Of a stretch of DNA of 64,000 bases, positions 10,657-19,002 are shown one piece after another (the stretch's first letter is position 1; each line of letters starts with the position of its first letter). The notes under the pieces are model-generated. The model had not been told where the DNA came from and ran no database searches. It was given only the letters and a program-made list of their open reading frames with translations. Where the stretch lies: contig CCEZ01000018.1 in the NCBI GenBank assembly GCA_000751555.1, forward strand, positions 32,809 to 96,808, in the 5' to 3' direction. The DNA is from Anaerosalibacter massiliensis. GTDB lineage: Bacteria; Bacillota; Clostridia; Tissierellales; Sporanaerobacteraceae. Made by a program: the position numbers and the translations under genes.

Positions 10657-12348
10657 CTATTTTATAGAATCTATTCTTCCAATAACAGTTTCTTCAATAT
10701 CTTTTATTTGCTCTAAAGAGTCCTTTTCACCATCTGCCTTAGAATAAATATAAATTTTAATCTTTGGCTCTGTTCCTGATGGCCTTATAGCATACCAAGA
10801 TTCAGTATCAAATATATATTTAAGTACATTTGAAGGTGGGGTATCTGTATCTCCCTTTAAATAGTCTATAGTCTTTACAAGTTTACTTTCTCCTATACTT
10901 TTAATAGACTCTTTCCTAAATGAATCCATTATTCTACCTATTCTTTCCTGTCCCTCTACACCTTCCAAAACTATGGATACTAGCTTTTCTTTATAATAAC
11001 CATGCTCTTTATATAATCCTTCTAGTACATCTAAAAGAGTTTTCCCCCTCTTTTTATAATAAGCAGCCATTTCAGCAATAAGCATACTAGATATAACTGC
11101 ATCTTTATCCCTTACTATTGTACCATATACATAGCCAATGCTCTCTTCGTATCCAAAAATAAAAGTACGTTCTTTAGTCTTATCGAACTCATTAGCTTTA
11201 TTACATATATGTTTAAATCCTGTTAAAGTTTCTATAGTCTCTACGCCATATTTTTTAGCAATAGATCTACTTAAATCTCCAGTTACTATAGATTTAACTA
11301 TAACTCCATTTTCAGGTATATCATCCTTTTTATTTCTAGACATAAGAATGTATTCAACTAATAATGCTCCTATCTGATTTCCATTTAAAGAAATATATTT
11401 TCCCTCATTATCTTTTACAACGCAAGATACCCTATCACAATCTGGATCTGTAGCTATTAAAAGATCTGCATCTATATTTTTACCTAATTCTTCTGCATAT
11501 TTAAATGCCTTAATATCTTCTGGATTTGGATATCCTACTGTAGTAAAATCTGGGTCTGGATTTTCTTGTTCTGGCACTACTGCAATATTTTTAAATCCTC
11601 TTTCTTTTAAAACTCTTCTAACTGGCTTATTGCCTGTTCCATTTAGAGGAGTATATACAATTTTTATTTCTTTATCTATATCATCATTTAAGGAAAGCCC
11701 TTTCACTTTTTCTATATATTCATCCTCTATATCTTTTCCAATTATATTTAATAACCCACTATCTTCTGCTTCTTTTCTTTCTATAATTTGTATATCTGAA
11801 TAACCTTTTATATTTCTAATATTATTTAAAATCTTTTCTGCAATATCATCGAGTATTTGAGAACCTTCTTCCCAATATACTTTATATCCATTATAATCTT
11901 TGGGATTGTGGCTAGCAGTTATTACTATTCCAGAAATAGTATTTAATCTTCTTGTAGCATAAGAAAGTTCTGGAGTAGGTCTTAAGTCGTCAAATAGATA
12001 TACTTTAATACCGTTTGCAGCCAATACCAATGAAGCTATTTCTGCAAATTCTTTTGAATAATGTCTTACATCATATCCTATAACTACTCCTCTATCCATA
12101 GCCTCTTGCCCAAAAGATTTAATTGTATCAGCAAGTCCTTGAGTTGCAAGAGAAACAGTATATTTATTCATCCTATTAGTTCCTGCTCCAATTTTTCCTC
12201 TTAAACCAGCTGTTCCAAAAGATAAATCAGTATAAAACCTATCTTCTATTTCCTTAGGGTCATTTTTTATAGATAAGAGCTCATTTTTAGTTTCTTCATC
12301 GAAATATGGATTATTTAGCCACCCTTCATACTTTTTAATATATTCCAT
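10657..12348 (-). CDS. pgcA: Phosphoglucomutase/phosphomannomutase family enzyme (PgcA-type)
   Basis: Interconverts glucose-6-phosphate and glucose-1-phosphate (possibly the mannose equivalents), linking glycolysis to UDP-glucose and envelope sugars. The 563-residue length suits the long PgcA/PGM2-like branch. Motifs: FGTAGLRG (44-51), the catalytic phospho-serine site TASHNP (S146), the magnesium loop DPDCDR (301-306) and the sugar-phosphate loop RPSGTEPK near the C-terminus, so the enzyme looks intact. AGGAGG lies 7 nt before the ATG. The upstream M20 hydrolase ends only 19 nt away, so the two are probably one operon. Glucose-1-phosphate from this enzyme would be the precursor for the neighbouring glucan synthase; that link is inference. 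Confidence 0.92.
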   Translation of the reverse strand: MEYIKKYEGWLNNPYFDEETKNELLSIKNDPKEIEDRFYTDLSFGTAGLRGKIGAGTNRMNKYTVSLATQGLADTIKSFGQEAMDRGVVIGYDVRHYSKEFAEIASLVLAANGIKVYLFDDLRPTPELSYATRRLNTISGIVITASHNPKDYNGYKVYWEEGSQILDDIAEKILNNIRNIKGYSDIQIIERKEAEDSGLLNIIGKDIEDEYIEKVKGLSLNDDIDKEIKIVYTPLNGTGNKPVRRVLKERGFKNIAVVPEQENPDPDFTTVGYPNPEDIKAFKYAEELGKNIDADLLIATDPDCDRVSCVVKDNEGKYISLNGNQIGALLVEYILMSRNKKDDIPENGVIVKSIVTGDLSRSIAKKYGVETIETLTGFKHICNKANEFDKTKERTFIFGYEESIGYVYGTIVRDKDAVISSMLIAEMAAYYKKRGKTLLDVLEGLYKEHGYYKEKLVSIVLEGVEGQERIGRIMDSFRKESIKSIGESKLVKTIDYLKGDTDTPPSNVLKYIFDTESWYAIRPSGTEPKIKIYIYSKADGEKDSLEQIKDIEETVIGRIDSIK

Positions 12349-12367
12349 TTTATACCTCCTTAAATCT

Positions 12368-13558
12368 TTAATCTTTAGCTAAGAAACTTAATACATTCTT
12401 GCATTGAATAAGTACCCCAGTTTTAAGACAGCTTTCATCAATATCAAATAGAGAAGTATGTGCCTCATGAACTATCCCTTTTTCTCCATTTCTTGAACCT
12501 AAATTAAAGAATGCCCCTGGAACCATCTCTGCAAAATATGAAAAATCTTCTACTCCAAAACTAGGATATTTTATATCTATAATATTCTCAGTGCCAAGTA
12601 ATTCCTCTCCATTATTATATACAATATCTACCATTCTGTCATTATTAATAAGGGAATTATAACTTTTTTCTCTTAAAACTTCACCTTTTCCTCCCATTGA
12701 TGAAGCTATATTTTCAACTATATCTATTAATTCTTTCATAACTTCTTCTCTTGTAATTGGGTCCAAAGTTCTCACTATTCCTTCCATTTCAACTTTATCT
12801 GATATTACATTTCTAGCATCTCCTCCATGAATAGTTCCAATAGTTATTACTGCTGAACTTCTTGGATCCACTCTCCTACTTACAATAGTTTGTATAGCAG
12901 TTATTACTTGTGCAGCAATAGATATAGCATCTATTCCTAAGTCAGGGTAGGCTCCATGACTTTTTTGACCATGAATAATTATTTTAATCATATCAGAAGC
13001 AGCATTCATTTTCCCATATCTTATACCTATCTTCCCTATTTCTATTGCATTTGATACATGAAGACCAAATATTCCATCAACTTTAGGATTTTCTAAAACA
13101 CCTTCTTCTATCATTGGTTTTGCACCACCTACAGTTTCTTCCGCTGGCTGAAAAATAAGTTTTATATTTCCCTTAAATTTGTCTTTGTAATCGTTGAGAA
13201 CTTTAGCTGTACCAAGAAGTATAGCTGTATGTGCATCATGACCGCAGGCGTGCATTTGTCCTGCTACTTTGGATTTATAATTTACCTTTTTTTTATCTTG
13301 TATAGGAAGAGCATCTATATCTGCCCTAAGTCCTACAGTTTTTCCATCTTTTCTTCCTCTAATAATTCCTACTACACCTGTATTAGCAATATCCTTCATG
13401 TATTCAATACCCATTTCCTCTAAGTATTCTACTATCTTATCCCTAGTTCTATACTCTTCCATACCTAGTTCTGGATACATGTGAAAATCTCTTCTTACAG
13501 ATATTATAAAATCTTCTATACTATTAATTTTTTTATTTAACTCTTTATAGCAAATCAT
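12368..13558 (-). CDS. M20D-family amidohydrolase (N-acyl-amino-acid / aminoacyl hydrolase)
   Basis: A cytoplasmic metallo-amidohydrolase of the IAA-amino-acid hydrolase/hippurate hydrolase type, which removes acyl groups from amino acids or similar conjugates. The 396-residue length is normal. Metal and catalytic residues are visible: HACGHDAHT (C105, H107, D108), PAEE (E140/E141), a histidine in IFGLHVS, and the late VEDFSYF and HEAHTS motifs. AGGAGG precedes the ATG with ideal spacing. The true substrate cannot be read from the sequence. No signal peptide is present. It is the first gene of a short operon with phosphoglucomutase, which is not an obvious functional pairing. Confidence 0.88.
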   Translation of the reverse strand: MICYKELNKKINSIEDFIISVRRDFHMYPELGMEEYRTRDKIVEYLEEMGIEYMKDIANTGVVGIIRGRKDGKTVGLRADIDALPIQDKKKVNYKSKVAGQMHACGHDAHTAILLGTAKVLNDYKDKFKGNIKLIFQPAEETVGGAKPMIEEGVLENPKVDGIFGLHVSNAIEIGKIGIRYGKMNAASDMIKIIIHGQKSHGAYPDLGIDAISIAAQVITAIQTIVSRRVDPRSSAVITIGTIHGGDARNVISDKVEMEGIVRTLDPITREEVMKELIDIVENIASSMGGKGEVLREKSYNSLINNDRMVDIVYNNGEELLGTENIIDIKYPSFGVEDFSYFAEMVPGAFFNLGSRNGEKGIVHEAHTSLFDIDESCLKTGVLIQCKNVLSFLAKD

Positions 13559-13658
13559 TTCTGACCTCCTAAACCAAATATCTTTATTTTGAATATATTT
13601 AATTCTAGTATAATAGGCTATTATATAACAATAAAATACATTTAGAAAGGGGAAGGGA

Positions 13659-14396
13659 ATGAATAAAAAAATATTCTTAATAATTATGCTCTTTATAATC
13701 TTTGGTCTTTTAACTACAAGACATATACAAGGTAAAAGTAAATATACTTTTGGACATAATTATGCTCAAGTAATAAAGCATGGTTCAAAAGAAGAAAAAG
13801 TTATAGCTCTAACATTTGATGATGGTCCTCATCCTGAGTTTACCCCTCAAATATTAGACATACTAGAGGAGTACAATGTTAAAGCAACTTTTTTTGTACT
13901 TGGTCAACATGGTGAAATGTATCCAGATATACTGAAAAGACAAATAAATGAAGGTCATGAGATTGGGAATCATACCTATACTCATATAAATATAAAAAAA
14001 ACGCCTGCAGAAAAAATAAAAGAAGAGTTCTATAGGACTCAAGAAGTAATTCATTCTTCAACAGAGATAAAACCTAAGGTATTTCGTCCTCCCTATGGTA
14101 TATATGACAATACTGTAGTAAATATTGCTAATGAAAATAATTGTTCCATAGTACTTTGGTCTCCTCATCAGGATTCTAAAGATTGGAGCCATCCTGAGGT
14201 AGAAAAAATTATTGATACTACAATTTCCAAAGTAGAAAATGGTGATATTATTTTATTTCACGATTATGTCTATTATGATACAAATAACACTATAGAAGCA
14301 TTAGAATATATAATACCAGAATTAAAAAATAGAGGATATGAATTTGTAACCATGTCTGAATTAATAGATCTATCTGTAAAACAAGTTTCACATTAA
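13659..14396 (+). CDS. Secreted polysaccharide deacetylase (NodB/PdaA-like)
   Basis: A 245-residue extracellular carbohydrate esterase (CE4) that removes N-acetyl groups from peptidoglycan or another amino-sugar polymer. Residues 1-24 are a signal peptide or membrane anchor. The NodB domain is complete: TFDDGPHPEFTP (catalytic D54, zinc ligand D55), GHEIGNHTYTH (zinc ligands H105 and H109), FRPPYG, and ILFHDY with the late histidine. AAAGGGG lies just upstream of the ATG. It is one of only two plus-strand genes and diverges from the M20 gene. A -10-like TATAAT lies in the 100-bp gap without a well-spaced -35. A bidirectional hairpin follows the stop. Confidence 0.9.
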   Translation: MNKKIFLIIMLFIIFGLLTTRHIQGKSKYTFGHNYAQVIKHGSKEEKVIALTFDDGPHPEFTPQILDILEEYNVKATFFVLGQHGEMYPDILKRQINEGHEIGNHTYTHINIKKTPAEKIKEEFYRTQEVIHSSTEIKPKVFRPPYGIYDNTVVNIANENNCSIVLWSPHQDSKDWSHPEVEKIIDTTISKVENGDIILFHDYVYYDTNNTIEALEYIIPELKNRGYEFVTMSELIDLSVKQVSH

Positions 14397-14431
14397 AAAA
14401 ACTTGATTAGATTTTTCTAATCAAGTTTTTA
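14396..14431. terminator. Bidirectional terminator between the deacetylase gene and ssrA
   Basis: Arms AAAACTTGATTAGA and TCTAATCAAGTTTT with a 4-nt loop, A-rich on one side and T-rich on the other. It ends the plus-strand deacetylase gene and the minus-strand tmRNA transcript, whose 3' end is 7 nt away. Confidence 0.88.
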
Positions 14432-14437
14432 TATGTA

Positions 14438-15061
14438 TGGTGGAGGCGGTGGGACATGTTATCCATAGTTTCCTAATGGCACTGACTATATCTTGAAGTT
14501 AAGTAACTGCCCTTAACTCCTCTGGCGTATTATGGAAATATAATATAATTAAAATTTTCCATCCTAGTACTGCATATTCTAAAATAGAACTTAGCAGCCT
14601 ATAAGTCGATACAGAGCTGTAGAATTTCTTCTCATACCCCTCGGTATTGGCATAGCTCATAGCCTTAGCTTTCACCGATTAAGCCAGATTATCACCTATA
14701 GATTGCTCTATAGGGCGACTCCTTTGCGAATCGAACCCACGTCCGAAAATACTTTATAAAGAGCTTCTCCGAGCGCAGCTACTGATTTAGTATTCGCTTT
14801 GTATAACGCCCAATAGCAAGCTTTATACTTAGCTATCTCCATATTCCACTATAGGTTGGAGAAAGCCTATAGTAGTTCCCCACTACAATGACACTCTATC
14901 CTAATAGGTGGGACTACTAGGTAGAGCGACAACGTTTAAATTACGCTGCTAATGCTAAATTATCGTCTGCGTTTAAATTTAAGTGCCACTTTTTACGTTG
15001 TTTGGCGACAACGGCTCGCTACTCCTTACTCCATATCCCCGTCGAAACCTAATTCGCCCCC
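14438..15061 (-). ncRNA. ssrA: tmRNA (ssrA), interrupted by an intron in the T-loop
   Basis: Rescues stalled ribosomes together with SmpB and adds a degradation tag. The 5' end GGGGGCG pairs fully with CGCCTCC before the encoded ACCA 3' end, giving a seven-pair acceptor stem. The TTTCGACGGGG tRNA-like region follows the 5' stem. The tag frame at 14970-14941 reads ADDNLALAA then TAA. The T-arm is split: GTGGG-TTCGAT lies at 14741-14730 and its partner T-CCCAC is at 14454-14449, separated by 275 nt. Removing the insert restores a seven-base T-loop TTCGATT and a mature RNA of about 349 nt, the normal size. The gene starts 5 nt after the smpB stop, so it may be processed from the smpB transcript. 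Confidence 0.93.
14455..14729 (-). other. Group I intron in the tmRNA T-loop
   Basis: A 275-nt insert exactly in the T-loop. The 5' exon ends in U and the insert ends in G, as group I introns require. Exon CGAU plus intron UC pair with GAGUCG inside the intron (near 14722-14717) as a P1 helix that places a U-G wobble at the splice site. Near the 3' end AAGATATAGTC matches the conserved S segment, and CGACTTAT (near 14605) can pair with it as P7 with one bulge. No homing-endonuclease frame is present, so the intron looks minimal. Group I introns at this tmRNA position are known from some clostridia. Activity is inferred from structure only. Confidence 0.85.
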
Positions 15062-15066
15062 AATTA

Positions 15067-15528
15067 TTAATATCTTTCTTTGAATTCTCTTTGCAATTTT
15101 CTTTCTACTTCTTTTTTTGCTATAGTATCTCTTTTATCATAAAGCTTCTTACCTTTTGCAATAGCTAATTCTATTTTTACAAGTCCATTTTTTATATATA
15201 CATTTATAGGAACTAGTGTATATCCCTTTTGAGCTGTATATCCTATTAGTTTATTAATTTCTCTCCTATTTAAAAGAAGTTTTCTTTTTCTAAGAGGATC
15301 TTCATTATATCTATTGCCTTGTTCATAAGGACTTATATGCATATTATAAAGAAACACTTCACTATTTTCTATTATTGCATGAGCATCTTTTATGTTGCAT
15401 CTACCCTGTCTTATAGATTTTACTTCTGTTCCCTTTAAGACTATCCCAGCTTCTATTACTTCTTCTATAAAAAAGTCATGCCTTGCTTTTCTGTTTCTTG
15501 CTACAATCTTCAAATCACTTTTTCCCAT
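15067..15528 (-). CDS. smpB: SsrA-binding protein SmpB
   Basis: A small OB-fold RNA-binding protein that binds the tRNA-like end of tmRNA and delivers it to stalled ribosomes. Family signatures: [25 protein letters not shown], the internal [10 protein letters not shown] and the basic tail [13 protein letters not shown] use the ATG giving MGKSDLK, which has GGTGAT 4 nt upstream; another in-frame ATG lies 12 nt earlier. At 153 residues the length is typical. It sits between rnr and ssrA, the usual Firmicute arrangement of partners in trans-translation. Confidence 0.95.
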   Translation of the reverse strand: MGKSDLKIVARNRKARHDFFIEEVIEAGIVLKGTEVKSIRQGRCNIKDAHAIIENSEVFLYNMHISPYEQGNRYNEDPLRKRKLLLNRREINKLIGYTAQKGYTLVPINVYIKNGLVKIELAIAKGKKLYDKRDTIAKKEVERKLQREFKERY

Positions 15529-15598
15529 TATAATCACCATATTTATTTTTAAGAGTCTATTAAATAGTGTACCAAATTTCTAGAGACATGTCAATAGC

Positions 15599-17713
15599 CT
15601 ATTCAACCAACATAAAATCAACATTTCCTCTAAGCACATCTGCACCTATAACTTTTATCTTTACTTCATCTCCTATTCTAAACTTCTTTTTAGTTAATTC
15701 TCCTATTATATAATATTTTTCTTCATCATAGTAATAATAGTCATCTACCATATTGCTAAAATGTACAAGTCCTTCAATAGTATTTTCAAGTTGAACAAAT
15801 ATACCAAAATGGGTTAAAGATGAAATTATGCCTTTGTATTCATTACCTATTCTTTCTTTCATATATTGAGCTTTTTTCAAATCTTCTACTTCTCTTTCAG
15901 CTTCTTCTGCTATTCTTTCCATAGTAGAAGATTGTTCAGCTATTTGTGGAAGTTTAGATTCTAAATTTTCTACTTTGTTGGGCTTTAGTCTTCCATTTAT
16001 ATATTCTTTTATTATCCTATGAATTTCTAAGTCTGGATACCTTCTTATAGGAGAAGTAAAGTGACAATAGTATTTAGCTGCCAATCCAAAGTGGCTGCCT
16101 ACTTCACTACTATATTTTGCTTTTTTAAGTGATCTCAATAATAACTTATTAAGAAGTTCTTCCTCTTTTTTACCTTTTACTTCAACCATAAGATTTTTCA
16201 ATTCTTTAGGATGGATTTCTTTTGTTCCTTTTAAATTATAGCCAAAATTGTGTATAAATTTATTAAACTCCTCTATTTCATCTGCATCAGGGTCTTCATG
16301 AACCCTGTATATAAGCGGCATTTGGCTCCAATACATATTTTCTGCTATAGTTTCATTACATACAAGCATAAATTCTTCTATCATCCTATTGGCAATTCGT
16401 CTTTCTTCTTTTCTTATATCAATTGGGTTTCCCTCATTGTCTAAAATTATTTCAGTTTCAGGAAAATCAAAGTCTAAACTACCTCTTCTCTGTCTTTTTT
16501 TATTTAAAATATGACATAATTCTTTCATATATACAAGATCTTCATATATATGACTATATCTATCTTTAAGTTCTTCATCATCTTTTTCTAACAGATCAGA
16601 TACATCATCATATATAAGTCTTTCTTTGCTTTCTATAACGGTTTCAATTACTTTATGCTCTTTTACATTACCTTTCTTATCTATTTCCATAAAAACAGAA
16701 AGAGTAAGTCTTGGTTCTTTAGGATTCAAGCTACAAATACCATTTGATAATTCCTTCGGAAGCATTGGAATAACTCTATCTACTAAATAAATACTATTTC
16801 CTCTATTTAGGGCTTCCTTGTCTAAAGGGCTATTTTCCTTGACATAATGAGACACATCAGCAATATGTACTCCTAATTTATAGTTTCCATTTTCTAGTTT
16901 TTCTATAGATACAGCATCATCAAAATCCTTTGCATCTTCTCCATCTATAGTAAAAGTATTTAAATCCCTTAGATCTACTCTCCTACCTATTTCCTCTTGA
17001 GAAACACTTTGTTCAATACTATTCACTTGATTTATTACTTTATTAGGAAATTCTTCAGACAAATTAAATTGCCTAATTACTGATAAAATATCAGTCCCTT
17101 TTTCGTCAATATATCCTAAAACTTCTATTATCTTTCCTTCAGGATTTCTTCTTTTTTCAGGCCATCTAGTTATTTCTACAATAACTTTTTGATTTGGCAA
17201 CGCATTGTTCATATGAGCTTTTGGAATAAATATATCCATACTTATTCTATTATCATCAGGTAAAACAAACCCAAAATTTTTACTACTTTCGAAAGTTCCT
17301 ACGATAGTATTATTGGCCCTATCTAATATGCGAAGAATCTCCCCCTCTTCTCTTCTACCTTCTTCTCCTTTTTTAATTACTCTTACAACAACTTTATCTC
17401 CATGCAATGCTCCATTTATATTTTCTGCTGATATATAAATATCTTCCCTATCCTTTTTTTCAGGTACAAGAAAGCCATATCCTTTTTCATTTCCTTCAAG
17501 TTTACCTACAACTAAATTCATCTTTTCAGGCAAACCATATCTTTCATTTCTAGTTTTTATTATAGTTCCTTCCTTTTCCATATCTTCTAATACATTATAG
17601 AAGGTTTTTTCTTCTCCTTTTCCTATTTCAAATGATTTTGCAAGTTCTTCCCTAGTCATAGGTTTATACAGTTTTTCATCCATAAAATTTACAATGTTTC
17701 TTTTTATATTCAT
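15599..17713 (-). CDS. rnr: Ribonuclease R
   Basis: A processive 3'-5' exoribonuclease that degrades structured RNA and, with SmpB/tmRNA, non-stop mRNAs. Domain order: N-terminal winged helix (1-60), two cold-shock OB folds (about 65-210), the RNB catalytic domain beginning near FTIDGEDAKDFDDAVS with its cluster of catalytic aspartates, and a C-terminal S1 domain (KGIISSLTHFGIFVQL). The usual basic tail after S1 is absent; the protein ends at DFMLVE. The frame stays open for 28 codons further upstream, but GGAG with a 9-nt spacer supports the ATG at 17713 (704 residues), which matches the family N-terminus. It follows ddl and precedes smpB. Confidence 0.95.
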   Translation of the reverse strand: MNIKRNIVNFMDEKLYKPMTREELAKSFEIGKGEEKTFYNVLEDMEKEGTIIKTRNERYGLPEKMNLVVGKLEGNEKGYGFLVPEKKDREDIYISAENINGALHGDKVVVRVIKKGEEGRREEGEILRILDRANNTIVGTFESSKNFGFVLPDDNRISMDIFIPKAHMNNALPNQKVIVEITRWPEKRRNPEGKIIEVLGYIDEKGTDILSVIRQFNLSEEFPNKVINQVNSIEQSVSQEEIGRRVDLRDLNTFTIDGEDAKDFDDAVSIEKLENGNYKLGVHIADVSHYVKENSPLDKEALNRGNSIYLVDRVIPMLPKELSNGICSLNPKEPRLTLSVFMEIDKKGNVKEHKVIETVIESKERLIYDDVSDLLEKDDEELKDRYSHIYEDLVYMKELCHILNKKRQRRGSLDFDFPETEIILDNEGNPIDIRKEERRIANRMIEEFMLVCNETIAENMYWSQMPLIYRVHEDPDADEIEEFNKFIHNFGYNLKGTKEIHPKELKNLMVEVKGKKEEELLNKLLLRSLKKAKYSSEVGSHFGLAAKYYCHFTSPIRRYPDLEIHRIIKEYINGRLKPNKVENLESKLPQIAEQSSTMERIAEEAEREVEDLKKAQYMKERIGNEYKGIISSLTHFGIFVQLENTIEGLVHFSNMVDDYYYYDEEKYYIIGELTKKKFRIGDEVKIKVIGADVLRGNVDFMLVE

Positions 17714-17818
17714 ATTTTCACTCTCCATTAGAGATATTAGTTTTCCATCTAATTCAAATATTTTACCCGTATAAATTAGTTTTAATCTATTTGACAAAAA
17801 TAAATTAAAAGATATTCC

Positions 17819-18985
17819 TTATATTTTTCCGTTTTTACTTCCAAATTCTATTTTATTAAATAAATCCACATCATAGGAGTACATATTCTTATCTTTTTCT
17901 TCTTGAATCCTAAGTCCAATATCTATCATTTTATTTACTAATTCTTTAAAATAAATATCTTTTCCTTCCCAAAGATAGTATGCAATAGACCCTGGCATAG
18001 TATTTATTTCGTTAACATAAATTTTATTTTCTTCATCTAATAAAAAATCTATTCTAGCGTTTCCTCTTCCATCAATTACTTGAAAAGACTTTTTAGCAAT
18101 ATTTTCAATTTCTTCTCTTAAATCATCTTTTATATCTGCTGGTATTCTCCTTCTTTCTTCCCCTCCATTTTTTATATTACTTTTTACATATTTATCATCA
18201 TAAGATAGGAGCTCTTGCCATCCTAAAGGTTCTTCACATAAAGAAGTTTCTAAATTTTCATCAAAGCCCATTACAGCACAATTTATTTCTCTTGGATTTT
18301 CAACAGCCTTTTCTATAATTATTTTTCTATCATATCTAATAGCAATTTCTACTCCACTAATTAAAGTATTCCTATCTATAGCCTTAGATATTCCAATGCT
18401 AGAACCTAAATTAGCTGGTTTAATAAATAATGGGTATGATAATTCTTTTTCTACTTTCTTAATAACATATTCTCTATTTTCTATCCAGTTTGATCTATAA
18501 AACCAAGTATAGTCAACCACCGGGAGATTATTAGCCTTAAAAACATCCTTCATTAAAATCTTATCCATTCCTACACTAGAAGCTAATACATTAGAACCTA
18601 CATATGGAATATTCATAAGCTCAAATAAACCTTGAATAGTACCATCTTCACCATTTGTCCCATGAATAGCTGGGAAAATTATATCTACTTTTCCTAAAAT
18701 TTTCTTGCTAAAAAGACTTAAACTATTTGTATGAGTATACATATTAAAATCATTGTGAGTTGGTGCAAATATTATTTCCTGTGTGTCTTCTAATTTATTA
18801 TCTCTAAAATTTTCAAAATCAAATAAACTTTTTCCAGTAAGCCATTTACCTTCTTTATTGATATATATTGGGACTACATCATATTTATTTTTATCTATAT
18901 TTTCCATTATTTGAAGACCAGTAATTACTGAAACTTCGTGTTCTACACTTCTTCCTCCAAATACTACTCCAACAACCTTTTTCAT
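17819..18985 (-). CDS. ddl: D-alanine--D-alanine ligase
   Basis: An ATP-grasp ligase that joins two D-alanines for peptidoglycan. Visible: GGRSVEHEVSVITG near the N-terminus, FPAIHGTNGEDGTIQG (which shapes the first D-Ala site), the ATP-binding lysine loop KPANLGSSIGI, and the metal-binding end RIDFLL followed by VNEINTMPGS. The 388-residue form starts at an ATG with GAGGAG 7 nt upstream; an in-frame TTG 15 nt earlier lies within that ribosome site. The gene begins 17 nt after the murF stop. The murF-ddl pairing is logical, since MurF attaches the dipeptide made by Ddl. Confidence 0.95.
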   Translation of the reverse strand: MKKVVGVVFGGRSVEHEVSVITGLQIMENIDKNKYDVVPIYINKEGKWLTGKSLFDFENFRDNKLEDTQEIIFAPTHNDFNMYTHTNSLSLFSKKILGKVDIIFPAIHGTNGEDGTIQGLFELMNIPYVGSNVLASSVGMDKILMKDVFKANNLPVVDYTWFYRSNWIENREYVIKKVEKELSYPLFIKPANLGSSIGISKAIDRNTLISGVEIAIRYDRKIIIEKAVENPREINCAVMGFDENLETSLCEEPLGWQELLSYDDKYVKSNIKNGGEERRRIPADIKDDLREEIENIAKKSFQVIDGRGNARIDFLLDEENKIYVNEINTMPGSIAYYLWEGKDIYFKELVNKMIDIGLRIQEEKDKNMYSYDVDLFNKIEFGSKNGKI

Positions 18986-19002
18986 TCTATCACTCCTCAA
19001 AA

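Noticed and set aside
14455..14729. Insertion sequence or decayed mobile element inside ssrA
   Set aside because: No terminal inverted repeats, target duplication or transposase frame. The group I intron signals (U-G splice pair, terminal G, P7/S motif) explain it better.
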